Assembly: GCF_009760925.1 (NCBI RefSeq)
Contig: NZ_VRLV01000003.1
Coordinates: forward strand, 1-64,000
DNA: 64,000 nucleotides
DNA from: Nonomuraea typhae
GTDB taxonomy: Bacteria; Actinomycetota; Actinomycetes; Streptosporangiales; Streptosporangiaceae
Reading direction: 5' to 3'
Below are positions 15,704 to 23,771 of the stretch, one piece after another (position 1 is the first letter of the stretch; every line of letters begins with the position of its first letter). The notes beneath the pieces were generated by a model, which worked only from the letters and a program-made list of their open reading frames with translations, was not told where the DNA came from and searched no databases. A program made the position numbers and the translations under genes.

Positions 15704-16249
15704 ATGTTCGAACGTTTCACCACCGACGCGCGCCAGAGCGTGCTGGCGGCCGCGAACCTGGCGGCGGAGTCCGGAGCCGCCAAGGCCGAGCCGGACCACC
15801 TGCTGCTCGCCCTGTCCCGCGGCGGCGGCGCGGGGGCCGACATCCTCACCCGCCACGGCGTCTCCGCCGACGATCTGACCGTGGCCGCCCGGGGGCCCCG
15901 GCTGCGGGCGGGGCTCACCGACGACGAGGCCGCCGCGCTCGGCGAGGTCGGCATCGACGTCGAGCAGGTCTTCCGCCGCATCGAGCAGACGTTCGGGCCG
16001 GACGCGCTCGATCAGCCGGCCACGGCGCGGCCGCCCCGGCGTCCGGGCCGGGTCGGCGGGCCGTACAGCCCCCAGGCCAAGAAGGTGCTCGAGCTGAGCC
16101 TGCGCGAGGCCCGCGCGCTGGGCGCGCGCGAGATCGGGTCGCCGCATCTGCTGCTCGCGCTGCTGCGCCAGGGGGTGTCGGCGCCGCTGGCCGCGGTGCT
16201 GGACGGTCACGAGGTGACCTATAACACGGTACGGCGGGCCGTCGGATGA
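15704..16249 (+). CDS. Clp N-terminal (Clp_N) domain protein without ATPase
   Basis: 181 residues starting MFERFTTDARQSVLAAANLA, the start of ClpA/ClpC N-domains, with two Clp_N-type helical repeats (about 1-60 and 118-180; YSPQAKKVLELSLREARALG and IGSPHLLLALLRQG). There is no AAA+ module, so it cannot unfold proteins; such free N-domains may act as adaptors or decoys for ClpC, or sense stress. AGGAG precedes the ATG. It overlaps the next gene by 4 bases (ATGA) and follows the HTH gene, so the three genes form an operon. Confidence 0.85.
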   Translation: MFERFTTDARQSVLAAANLAAESGAAKAEPDHLLLALSRGGGAGADILTRHGVSADDLTVAARGPRLRAGLTDDEAAALGEVGIDVEQVFRRIEQTFGPDALDQPATARPPRRPGRVGGPYSPQAKKVLELSLREARALGAREIGSPHLLLALLRQGVSAPLAAVLDGHEVTYNTVRRAVG

Positions 16250-16947
16250 GCGCCCGCGCGCGAGCCCTGCTGGGCTGCGGGGTCGTCGCCGGACCGGTGT
16301 TCGTCGCCGCGTTCGTCGTCCAGGGCGCGGTCCGGGAGGGATACGACCCGCTCCGGGATCCGGTCAGCTCGCTCGCGCTCGGCCCGGCCGGCTGGGTCCA
16401 GAGCGCCGCCTTCATCGTGTGCGGCCTTCTCACCATGGCGTTCGCGGCCGGTCTGCCGGCGGCGTTACGCGGGGCGAGATGGGGGCCGTTACTGATCGGG
16501 ATATGGGGGCTCAGCCTCATCGGCGCCGGCGTCTTCGTCACCGACCCGGTGCCCGGCTATCCGCCGGGGCCGCCGGTCGAGCCGGGCGTGTCCACCGCGT
16601 CCGGGCGCCTGCATGATCTGTCGGCCGTCGTCACCCTGGTCACGTTGCCGGCCGCCTGCCTCGTCCTGGCTCGCCGCTTCTACGGGCTCGGCCGGCGTTC
16701 GTGGGTTGTCTACTCGGTCGTGACCGCGCTGGCCTTTCCCGCCTTCTGGGTGCTGGCGGGACTGGGCTTCGCCCAAGACCCGGCGCTGGCAGGTCAGGCC
16801 GGATTGTTCCAGCGCGCGGGGATCGTCGTGGTCTGGGCCTGGATCACCCTTCTGGCCTGGACAGGCGATCGATGGCCGCAGGTCGGGGCATCGCGGCGCC
16901 CGCCCGGTACGCCCGGTCGCAGACGGCCCGGCCGAGGTCCTTCATGA
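16246..16947 (+). CDS. DUF998 membrane protein
   Basis: 233 residues with about six hydrophobic helices. GYDPLRDPVSSLALGPAGWVQ near residues 32-52 is the signature of DUF998 family proteins, and LHDLSAVVTLVTLPAAC fits the second conserved block. Function unknown. It is translationally coupled to the Clp_N gene (ATGA overlap). The C-terminus after WTGDRWPQ is Pro/Arg-rich (SRRPPGTPGRRRPGRGPS) and runs into the relic region, so the original C-terminus may have been altered. Confidence 0.8.
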   Translation: MSARARALLGCGVVAGPVFVAAFVVQGAVREGYDPLRDPVSSLALGPAGWVQSAAFIVCGLLTMAFAAGLPAALRGARWGPLLIGIWGLSLIGAGVFVTDPVPGYPPGPPVEPGVSTASGRLHDLSAVVTLVTLPAACLVLARRFYGLGRRSWVVYSVVTALAFPAFWVLAGLGFAQDPALAGQAGLFQRAGIVVVWAWITLLAWTGDRWPQVGASRRPPGTPGRRRPGRGPS

Positions 16948-17039
16948 GCCGGGCGACGAGGGCGCGCAGGTGGGTGTCGCCGTGCTCGTAGGCGCCGCGG
17001 ATCGCCCGGCTCATGCCCGGCGTGATCGCCGCCCGGTGC

Positions 17040-17283
17040 GGGCCGCCCTCCGGTAGCCGGTCGCCGCCGACTCCACGATCGCGGCCTCCCTGCGCAACCG
17101 GTGAACGATCGTGTGCAGGGGCTTGACCGCCGCGCAGGTCCTCGACCAGCGAGCCGGCGGGCACCACCTGCCCGGCCGGCAACGCCGGCCGGGCGAGGAA
17201 GGCGCGCAGCCCGGCACCGCCGAGGTCGATCGGGGACCCGTCGTCCGCGGGTGCCCGGACCGGTCCCAGAGCGCCGCGTACAT
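17040..17283 (-). pseudogene. SARP/AfsR-type DNA-binding domain relic
   Basis: One minus frame from about 17280 reads ALGPVRAPADDGSPIDLGG, GLRAFLARPALPAGQVVPAG and SLVEDLRGG, the first half of a trans_reg_C winged helix (compare VLGPVTLETAAGPAHVGG in the intact regulator at 4940). The continuation, LHTIVHRLRREAAIVESAAT then GYR (17118-17047), is in another frame, so there is a frameshift near 17120-17130. No BTAD domain follows. Further sense-like text on the same strand (about 16920-17030, AIRGAYEHGDTHLRALVARL) has no family I recognise. Confidence 0.6.
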
Positions 17284-17289
17284 GGGCGG

Positions 17290-18429
17290 CTACTGCGGCC
17301 GGAGGTACGGCGAGCCGAACGCCGCCTCGATGACGCGGTCGAAGGCCGGGAACCAGTTCCAGTCGCAGTTGGTGTTCATGGAGACCAGGCGCCGGCCGTC
17401 GGGGGTGCCCATGGTGATGGCGGCGGATCCGTTGGCCATGCCGGCCACGGCGTGCAGCACGCTGCCGTCGGCCAGGGTCCACTGCGACACTCCGGTGCCG
17501 TAGCGGGTGTTGGGGATCCAGTCCGTGGTGGGGACCGTGGCCCACATCTCGCGGTGCTGGGCCGGGGGCAGCAGCGTGCCCTCGATCATCGCCCGGGTGA
17601 AGCGGAGCATGTCGCCGGTGGTCGACATGACGCCTCCGGCGGCCCACCCGAAGGTGGTCGAATCGGTGACGTCGACGGGGTCGGCGTCGGGTCCCATGAG
17701 ATGCGCCTCGTAGTTCTGCGTGGTCAGGATGGCCGGATCGACGCCGTCCTTGATGAACATCCTCGAGTACAACCTGGCGTGCTGACCCCGGAGTCCCGCT
17801 TCGGGCAGGGGGCGCGCGTAGGTGCCGGTGAGGCCGAGCGGCTGGATGACCGTCCGCTCGACCTCCTTCTCGTAGGAGCGGCCGGTCGCCTTCTCGATGA
17901 TCGCGCCGGCGAGGTGGTAGCCGCCGTTGGTGTAGGCGAAGCCCTCGCCGGGCTCGAAGATCGGCGGCTTGGACAGCTGCACCTTCAGCAGCTCGTCGAC
18001 GGTCCAGACGTAGCGGCTGTTCTCCGCCCAGCCGGCCCGGGTGTGGAATCGGCGCACCACGTCGCGGTCCCAGCCGGTCACCCACAGGCCACTGGTGTGG
18101 GTGATCAGGTGCCTGATGGTGATCTTGCCGCCGTCGTTGCCGTTGCCGCTGACGACGCCGGGCAGCCATTGCTCCACCGTGTCGTCCATGCTCAGCGTGC
18201 CCTCGGCGGCCAGTTGCAGGACGGCGGCGGAGGTGTACGCCTTGCCGCAGCTGCCGGCGTGGAACCGGTCGGCCGGCTCGCGGCGGCGGCCCGTCTCCAG
18301 GTCGGCCACCCCCGCCGATCCGAACCAGTTGCCGCTCTCGTCCTGGACGTGGGCGACGATGCCGGTGACACCCAGCTCGGCCACCGACCAGTCGAGTGCC
18401 TCCTGGACCTTGTCCGTGATGGCGGTCAT
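17290..18429 (-). CDS. Serine hydrolase, class C beta-lactamase fold, probably cytoplasmic
   Basis: 379 residues without a signal peptide (MTAITDKVQEALDWSVAELG). S-x-x-K is SCGK in FHAGSCGKAYTSAAVLQL, Y-x-N is YTN in GFAYTNGGYHLAG, and a GGVMSTTGDMLRFTRAM block matches the beta-lactamase domain. GGGAGGA lies 8 nt before the ATG at 18429. It is only distantly like the secreted one at 8124-9335 and, unlike that one, would act inside the cell, for example as an esterase. The SARP relic lies 7 bp beyond its stop on the same strand. Confidence 0.85.
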   Translation of the reverse strand: MTAITDKVQEALDWSVAELGVTGIVAHVQDESGNWFGSAGVADLETGRRREPADRFHAGSCGKAYTSAAVLQLAAEGTLSMDDTVEQWLPGVVSGNGNDGGKITIRHLITHTSGLWVTGWDRDVVRRFHTRAGWAENSRYVWTVDELLKVQLSKPPIFEPGEGFAYTNGGYHLAGAIIEKATGRSYEKEVERTVIQPLGLTGTYARPLPEAGLRGQHARLYSRMFIKDGVDPAILTTQNYEAHLMGPDADPVDVTDSTTFGWAAGGVMSTTGDMLRFTRAMIEGTLLPPAQHREMWATVPTTDWIPNTRYGTGVSQWTLADGSVLHAVAGMANGSAAITMGTPDGRRLVSMNTNCDWNWFPAFDRVIEAAFGSPYLRPQ

Positions 18430-18567
18430 GTTGCACTTCCTCCCTGCGGTTCGCGGATGCGGCAACGATGTCCGGCCCCGATGACAGGCGTCTCACACGC
18501 CGCTTACACGCTGGACGGCACGGCGCGATCTTTTGTCAGTGCGCCGGGCGGGACCGGAGACTGAACC

Positions 18568-19806
18568 GTGAGACTCATCCCCGCGGGCATCGATCTGACC
18601 GCACTACGGAATCCCGCCTTCCGGCTGATCGCACTGGCGCACATCGGGTTCGTGCTGGGCGAGCAGGTCCTGGCGGTCGCCGTCACCGTCTCGGTGCTCG
18701 GCTCGGGCGGTGACGCGGCGGCGGTCGGCGTCGTGCTCGCCGCCAAGGGCATCGCCTCGCTGCTCCTTCTCCTGGCCGGCGGCGTCTGGTCCGATCGGTT
18801 ACCGCGACGGCGGATCCTGACCCTCATGCTCGCCGTCGACGCCGTGGCGGCGAGCGTCCCCATCGTCGTGGCCGGGCCCGGCGCCGCCGTATGGCTGCCG
18901 GCCGCCGTCCTGTTCGCGGCCGGCGCGGCGGAGGCTTTCATCCGGCCCGCGTTCAACGCCATCCTGTCCAGCTCCCTGGACGAGACCCAGCTGGTGTCCG
19001 GGCGGGCCCTGATCAACGTCTGCACCCGGCTGGGGGTCATCGCCGGACCGGTGGCGGGCACGCTGCTCGCCGGCGGGAGCACGATCCTCGCCTTCGCCCC
19101 GGCGGCCCTGGCGTTCGCCGCCGCCGCACTCGCCTTCCGCCGGGTCGCGGAGCCGTACCGGACGCCGGACGCCCGCCGCTCCCTGCTCACGGAGGCGAAG
19201 GCGGGCTTCTCCGACGCCGCCCGCCGGCCGTGGCTGACCGCCCTCCTCCTCTTCTCCCCCGTCAGCCTCATGTTCGTGATCGCGCCCGGCCAGGTCCTCC
19301 TGCCCGTGCTGAGCCGGGACACGTTCGGCTCCTACACGGCGTACGGCACCGCCCTCGCGTGCTACGGCGCCGGGGGGCTGATCAGCAGTGCCACGATGAT
19401 GGCCTGGCGGCCGCGGCGCCCGGGAGTCGTGGCCATGTGCTCGATGTCGCTGTATGCCGTCGTCCCCCTCGGCCTGCTGTACGCGCCGTCGGTCTGGGCA
19501 CTCTTCTGCTGCTACCTCGTGGCCGGCTTCGGCGTGGAGACCTACGCCCTCTGCTGGGACGTCGCGATGTACCGCGAGGTGCCCGACCGTCTCATCGGGC
19601 GGGTCACCTCCCTGGCCTGGCTCAGCACCTTCGGCCTCATGCCGTTCGGCCAGGCGCTCACCGGCCCGCTGACGAACCTCGCCGGCGACCGGGCCGTCCT
19701 TCTGGGCGCGGCGGGGCTCGTCCTGGTGATCCCGCCGTGCCTGCTCCTCGTCCCCGGAATGACTCACCTGCGCGGCAGCCGCCGTGATCGCGATCTGTGT
19801 TCCTGA
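18568..19806 (+). CDS. Major facilitator superfamily exporter
   Basis: 412 residues, about 12 transmembrane helices. The start is a GTG at 18568 (read as Met). GVWSDRLPRRRILTLML (about 72-88) is the MFS loop 2-3 motif (G-x-x-x-D-R-x-x-R-R) and RALINVCTRLGVIAGPVAGT the helix-5 region. It resembles MFS drug/macrolide exporters of the MefA type. It is 138 bp from the divergent serine hydrolase, so the two may share a regulatory region. Substrate unknown. Confidence 0.85.
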   Translation: MRLIPAGIDLTALRNPAFRLIALAHIGFVLGEQVLAVAVTVSVLGSGGDAAAVGVVLAAKGIASLLLLLAGGVWSDRLPRRRILTLMLAVDAVAASVPIVVAGPGAAVWLPAAVLFAAGAAEAFIRPAFNAILSSSLDETQLVSGRALINVCTRLGVIAGPVAGTLLAGGSTILAFAPAALAFAAAALAFRRVAEPYRTPDARRSLLTEAKAGFSDAARRPWLTALLLFSPVSLMFVIAPGQVLLPVLSRDTFGSYTAYGTALACYGAGGLISSATMMAWRPRRPGVVAMCSMSLYAVVPLGLLYAPSVWALFCCYLVAGFGVETYALCWDVAMYREVPDRLIGRVTSLAWLSTFGLMPFGQALTGPLTNLAGDRAVLLGAAGLVLVIPPCLLLVPGMTHLRGSRRDRDLCS

Positions 19807-19822
19807 AGACCCTCTGGGTGTT

Positions 19823-19868
19823 GTGATCTTTGTCATGCTCGCGAGCATTCACATCCAGTAAAGATCAC
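19823..19868. promoter_or_regulatory. Nested inverted repeats upstream of the BP74-like gene
   Basis: GTGATCTTT (19823-19831) is mirrored by AAAGATCAC (19860-19868), and between them lies a perfect 14-bp palindrome, ATGCTCGCGAGCAT (19835-19848). It could be an operator for the secreted-protein gene at 19928 or the terminator of the MFS gene that ends at 19806. No T-run follows, so an operator is preferred. Confidence 0.5.
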
Positions 19869-19927
19869 CGTTAGATGGACGGGCGACATCCATTTGCCCA
19901 CTGGCGAGCCAGGAAGCTGGAGAACTC

Positions 19928-20344
19928 ATGTTCAACGCTCTTCGCATGGCCACCGCGGTCGCGGTCAGCGCAGTAGGACTCATCGCCGCCGGAAGCCCCG
20001 CCCAGGCCGGAACCGCGGTCGCGGAATACGTGGCGACCATCAACACGGGCGGGGAGACCTTCCGCGTCCGCCTCGTCGAGCCCAACGACGTCGATGCCGC
20101 CTACCGCAACCTGTCCGGCGAAGGAAAACGGCAGCACATCAACGGGAAAATCCTGACGGGGACCGATGTCAACACCGGGTGGAGCTGGCACCTGGACCCG
20201 AACGACCTGGAGTTCGTCGACGTTTCGATGGAACTGTGCGACGGCAAGCCGTCCGACGTGGAGAACGGCACGCTGTCCGGCGACCGCTTCTGTCCCTGGG
20301 GGACGCAGGTAGTCGACATTCAGCCGCTTTCCCCCGCCCGCTAA
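19928..20344 (+). CDS. Secreted BP74-N-like domain protein
   Basis: 138 residues. Signal peptide about 1-27 (MFNALRMATAVAVSAVGLIA... ending AQA). The mature part matches the BP74 N-terminal domain: FRVRLVEPNDVDAAYRNLSG, INGKILTGTDVNTGWSWHLD and VSMELCDGKPSDVENG. Two Cys in the mature protein (ELCDG and RFCPW) could form a disulfide. GGAG is 7 nt before the ATG. Family function is unclear; secreted forms occur widely in actinomycetes. Confidence 0.8.
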   Translation: MFNALRMATAVAVSAVGLIAAGSPAQAGTAVAEYVATINTGGETFRVRLVEPNDVDAAYRNLSGEGKRQHINGKILTGTDVNTGWSWHLDPNDLEFVDVSMELCDGKPSDVENGTLSGDRFCPWGTQVVDIQPLSPAR

Positions 20345-20356
20345 CCGCCGGGCCTT

Positions 20357-20388
20357 CCCGTACCAGCGCTGCGACGCGCTGGTACGGG
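20357..20388. terminator. Bidirectional hairpin terminator
   Basis: CCCGTACCAGCGC and its exact complement GCGCTGGTACGGG form a 13-bp stem with a 6-nt loop (TGCGAC), exactly between the convergent genes ending at 20344 and 20399. There is no T-run, usual in high-GC actinomycetes. Confidence 0.85.
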
Positions 20389-20398
20389 ATTCACCGGG

Positions 20399-22822
20399 TC
20401 AGCGGTTGCCGACCAGGCCGAGCAGGTCGAGCCCGAGCAGCAGGGGGTCGTGGTCGGCGGTGCGGTAGGGGTCTGGCCGGTACAGGTCGCCGGCGGTCTT
20501 GAACTCGGTGTTGTAGTCGTAGTAGACGTCCTCGTCGGCGTTGACGTGCCAGATCGTGGCACCGGTGATGCGGCGCATCACCTGCTTGGTGGTGAGGACG
20601 TGGTCCAGTTCGCCGGAGGCGCCGCCGAAGACGTAGCTGTAGCGGCCGGCGGCCGGGACGAACTGCTTGCTGACACTGCGCAGGCCCGCGGCGGAGAAGG
20701 TCGTGATCGGGTCTTCCTCGCTGTAGGCGTTCAGGTCGCCCACGACGATGGGGTTGACCAGCTTCTGATTCTTGATCATCTCGATGATCGCCTGTGCCTG
20801 CAGGACGCGCTGCGCGTTCCAGCAGCCCTGGCCGTGGTCGGCGTTGTCGCCGCCGGCGGCGCCGCAGCTCTTGGACTTGAAGTGGTTGGCGATCACGGTG
20901 AAGGGCCGCAGTGACAGCAGCAGCCTGGTGGAGCGGAAGGTCTGCGCCAGCGGCGGGCGGGCGTTGAAGAAACGCGGGTCGGCGATGGTCGTGGGCGCGC
21001 CGACCGGCTTCACCTTGGCCGCCTTGTAGATCATCGCGACGGCGATGGCGTCGGTGCCGGGCCCGGGGTGGGTGATCAGCTTGTACGTGCCCGCGCCCAT
21101 CTCGGCGTTGAGGGCGTCCACCAGGGCTTCCAGCGCGGCGGGCTTGAAGCCCGTGGAGGCCAGGTCGGGACGCGGGTTCTCCACCTCCATGAGGCTCACC
21201 ACGTCGGCGTTCAGCGCCTTCAGCGTCGCGACCTCCTTGGCGAGCTGACGGTCGCGCTCGGCGGCGGTGTTGGCGCCGCGCGGGGTGAAGTCGGGGTTGT
21301 AGGGCGGGTTCGGGTACCCGGCGGCGTTCAGCGTGGTGAACCAGTTCAAGGTGTTGAAGGTGGCGATCTTCACGTCGCCGCCCACCCTGGCCGGTGCCGC
21401 GGGGCGCGGGTTGTCGCGGGTGAAGGTGAGCGGGGCGGTGGGGTGCACCAGGTACTTGACGTTCGTGCTCGCGGAGCCGTACGCGCCCTGGTTGAGCACG
21501 CCGGTCAGGCCGCTGACGCCGTCGCCGGAGCGGGCGAGCTGGTCCCCCGGGGCGTAGTGGGGCATGGGGTTGGGGTTCTGGCCGGAGGAGCCGTCGTCGA
21601 TGACGAGGGAGCGGCGCAGGTCGGCGGCGGGATCGACGCCGGGGCGGTCGGTCGGGATGTAGAGCCGGCCGCCGGTGGCCGCCAGGAGCTGGCCGTAGCG
21701 GGCGTGCCAGAAGTTTTCGCTGATGGTCAGCTTGCCGGGGACCGTGACCAGGACGCCTTCCAGGCGTTCGAAGGCGTCGCCGGCCGCGATGGGCAGGGTG
21801 AGGGCGGCGGGGGCGATCGTGCCGGTGCCGCAGGCGTCCACGGCGGTGACGGTGGAGATCTGGGTGGCCGCGCCGAACTCGGCCACGGTGCCGGAGACCT
21901 TGACCCGCGCGCCGGTGCTCAGCGCGGTGGAGGCGAAATTCGGCGCGAAGACGAACACGCCGTCGGAGGTGGCCGGGTTCGCGTCGGGCGTGTCGTCCTG
22001 GACGAAGAAGCCGGAGCGGGCGGTGGCGCTGGTGAAGGTACGGGTGACCACGCCTTCGACGCGCACCTTCTGCCCGGCCAGCGGGCTCTGCTCGGCCGCG
22101 CCCTGCACGTCGGCGATCTGGTGGGTGACCGCGGTGTCGCACGGGTTCGCGGTCGGCGTGGGCGTCGGTGTGGGCGTCGGGGTGGGCTCGCCGCCGCCGG
22201 GGCCCGTCTGCCCGGCCCGGTTGGTGGGCGTCGGCGCGCCGGCGGTGAAGTCGGCGGCGTTGTTGTCGGTGTCGGAGGGGGTGGCGGCGCGGCTGACGGA
22301 GGTGCCGTTGGACGGCGCCGGCGCCGGGGCGCCGCCCTCGGAGGCGTTGGCGGCCGTGCCGTACCCCACGAAATCGACCACGCCGGGCGCGGTGACCACG
22401 TCGGAGCCGGCCAGCGCGGTGGTGCTGGAGACCAGGGCGACCTTGCCGGCGGTGGCGCTCATCGGGATGGTCCCGGTGGCGTCGGCGGGCGGCAGCGGCT
22501 TGTCGGTGACGGTGGTCCCCGCCGCCTCCTGAACGAGCAGGCGCCCGCCCGGGGTCAGGCTGCCGTTCAGCGGCGTCACCTGCCAGGACGTGCCGGCGGC
22601 TGAGGCGTACTGCACGCTCCAGCCGGTCAGGTCCACCGGCTGCGAGCCCAGGTTGTAGAGCTCGATGAAGTCGTTGCTCCAGGGAGCGCCCGAGTTGCCG
22701 CCGCCGCCGTACACCTCGGCGATGACGACGCTGGACGACGCGGCCCCGGCCGGGGCGGCCACGATGCCGGCTCCGGCCATCAGCGCAGCGGCCAGGAGTG
22801 CCGCTTTGGCACGTCTGGTCAT
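20399..22822 (-). CDS. Secreted ExeM/NucH-type endonuclease with lamin-tail domain
   Basis: 807 residues. Signal peptide about 1-27 (MTRRAKAALLAAALMAGAG, cleavage near AGA). Residues about 30-190 form a lamin-tail domain (SSVVIAEVYGGGGNSGAPWS, FIELYNLGSQPVDLTGWSV); a Thr/Pro linker (about 210-225) follows; about 230-330 resembles the OB-fold module that precedes the nuclease in ExeM; about 470-800 is the endonuclease/exonuclease/phosphatase domain with VKIATFNTLNWF, a VSLMEVEN metal-binding Glu, NHFKSKSCG, VVGDLNAYSEEDP and DHDPLLLGL. It should degrade extracellular DNA and release nutrients. AAGGAG is 6 nt before the ATG. An inverted repeat in the leader suggests metal or phosphate control. 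Confidence 0.9.
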   Translation of the reverse strand: MTRRAKAALLAAALMAGAGIVAAPAGAASSSVVIAEVYGGGGNSGAPWSNDFIELYNLGSQPVDLTGWSVQYASAAGTSWQVTPLNGSLTPGGRLLVQEAAGTTVTDKPLPPADATGTIPMSATAGKVALVSSTTALAGSDVVTAPGVVDFVGYGTAANASEGGAPAPAPSNGTSVSRAATPSDTDNNAADFTAGAPTPTNRAGQTGPGGGEPTPTPTPTPTPTANPCDTAVTHQIADVQGAAEQSPLAGQKVRVEGVVTRTFTSATARSGFFVQDDTPDANPATSDGVFVFAPNFASTALSTGARVKVSGTVAEFGAATQISTVTAVDACGTGTIAPAALTLPIAAGDAFERLEGVLVTVPGKLTISENFWHARYGQLLAATGGRLYIPTDRPGVDPAADLRRSLVIDDGSSGQNPNPMPHYAPGDQLARSGDGVSGLTGVLNQGAYGSASTNVKYLVHPTAPLTFTRDNPRPAAPARVGGDVKIATFNTLNWFTTLNAAGYPNPPYNPDFTPRGANTAAERDRQLAKEVATLKALNADVVSLMEVENPRPDLASTGFKPAALEALVDALNAEMGAGTYKLITHPGPGTDAIAVAMIYKAAKVKPVGAPTTIADPRFFNARPPLAQTFRSTRLLLSLRPFTVIANHFKSKSCGAAGGDNADHGQGCWNAQRVLQAQAIIEMIKNQKLVNPIVVGDLNAYSEEDPITTFSAAGLRSVSKQFVPAAGRYSYVFGGASGELDHVLTTKQVMRRITGATIWHVNADEDVYYDYNTEFKTAGDLYRPDPYRTADHDPLLLGLDLLGLVGNR

Positions 22823-22832
22823 GTGATCTCCT

Positions 22833-22861
22833 TGTAGAAAATGATTCTGAGCATTTCTACA
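22833..22861 (-). promoter_or_regulatory. Inverted repeat upstream of the nuclease gene
   Basis: TGTAGAAA (22833-22840) and TTTCTACA (22854-22861) are perfect arms 13 bp apart; the interior ATGATTCTGAGCA leaves AAATG/CATTT also partly symmetric. The form (GAAAATGATT...) is reminiscent of Fur/Zur-family boxes, and the dyad starts 10 bp from the ATG. The regulator is inferred only. Confidence 0.55.
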
Positions 22862-23017
22862 GGTAGATCGTTATTTATGTCTTTGACATGACTTGCCAGG
22901 CATCATCCGCCGGAGCTGGGGATTGTCATTGTTTGACCCCTTCGAGGGGCCAAGAATTCATCTACTCCTCCTCAAACCGTGACAAGCCCTCCATGGACCG
23001 TTCCGGGCGAGGCTCGG

Positions 23018-23632
23018 CTAAGCGCTGAAGACCGGCGTGAACACCAGCAAGAACGAGAGGTGTGCTGCGTTCGTCGCGTAGATGCTCCGGGTTTGTTCGC
23101 GCAGCCAGGCCAGCAGGCAGCCGGCTGCGAGGTAGACCGCGCATGCGGTCAGAAAGGCGAGCGGCGCCGTCTGTCCGGCGAGGAAGACGACGTGCCCGAC
23201 GGCGAACAGCCCTCCCGTGATGAGCACGGCCGCGAGGGGGGATGTGCGCTGCCCGATGAAGGTCTGGACCAGGCCGAAGGACAGGTAGTCCTGCCAGAAG
23301 GCAGTGATCACGATCATCGCCGCCAGGAGCGGGACGGCCACGGGGCCGCTGTAGTGGAACGGGAGAGCCAGGAGGAGCGCGAGCGGGACGCCGTAGAGCC
23401 ACAGCAGCTTGCTGCGCGGCATGAAACTCCGGCCGAACCTTCGGAAAACCACCAAAGCCACCGACAGCACGACGGCCACGTAGCCCGTGAGCCAGGCTAA
23501 CCGGACATTGAGCGAACCTCCCGGAAGGTAATCGTTGATCACGAACAATCCCTGCGTGGCCAGCCACATCGTCAGCCAGGCAGCGCATACCGCGAGGATC
23601 TGCAGAGGTTTCGGGCTAGTTGCGACGTCCAT
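23018..23632 (-). CDS. CPBP-like integral membrane protein lacking the protease motif
   Basis: 204 residues, about seven hydrophobic helices. The layout resembles CPBP (Abi/Rce1) intramembrane proteases: DYLSFGLVQTFIG where EExxFRGxL is expected, GGLFAVGHVVFLAG where the first catalytic His sits, and NAAHLSFLLVF for the second His block. The EE pair is replaced (WQDYLSFG), so it is probably not an active protease. CAGGAGC precedes the ATG. No operon partner. Assignment is by layout and modest. Confidence 0.6.
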   Translation of the reverse strand: MDVATSPKPLQILAVCAAWLTMWLATQGLFVINDYLPGGSLNVRLAWLTGYVAVVLSVALVVFRRFGRSFMPRSKLLWLYGVPLALLLALPFHYSGPVAVPLLAAMIVITAFWQDYLSFGLVQTFIGQRTSPLAAVLITGGLFAVGHVVFLAGQTAPLAFLTACAVYLAAGCLLAWLREQTRSIYATNAAHLSFLLVFTPVFSA

Positions 23633-23685
23633 CGGCCGGGCTCCTGATCGCGGAGAATGTCGATCTTGCGGGTGAGATAGACGAT

Positions 23686-23720
23686 ATATCGCGACATTTC
23701 AGAAGACAAGACATATCGCG
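23686..23720. promoter_or_regulatory. Direct repeat of ATATCGCG upstream of the CPBP-like gene
   Basis: ATATCGCG occurs at 23686-23693 and 23713-23720, each within a partly palindromic AT-rich context (GATATATCGCGAC and GACATATCGCGTC), 27 bp apart. This resembles PadR/MarR-type operators. The region upstream of the CPBP-like gene is the only one it could serve. Confidence 0.4.
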
Positions 23721-23771
23721 TCTTTACTGGGGCCGGTCGGCGTCAGGACGTCGACCCCCAGGGCGGGGCCG

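Noticed and set aside
16920..17030. Minus-strand text AIRGAYEHGDTHLRALVARL as a separate gene
   Set aside because: No start codon, overlaps the DUF998 3' end, family not recognised; mentioned only with the SARP relic.
20399..22603. Plus-strand frames opposite the nuclease
   Set aside because: Shadows of a clearly coding minus-strand gene with signal peptide and catalytic motifs.
22937..22949. CCCC-TTCGA-GGGG hairpin as a terminator of the CPBP-like gene
   Set aside because: Only a 4-bp stem; too short in a 70% GC genome to call, although its position past the CPBP-like stop is suitable.
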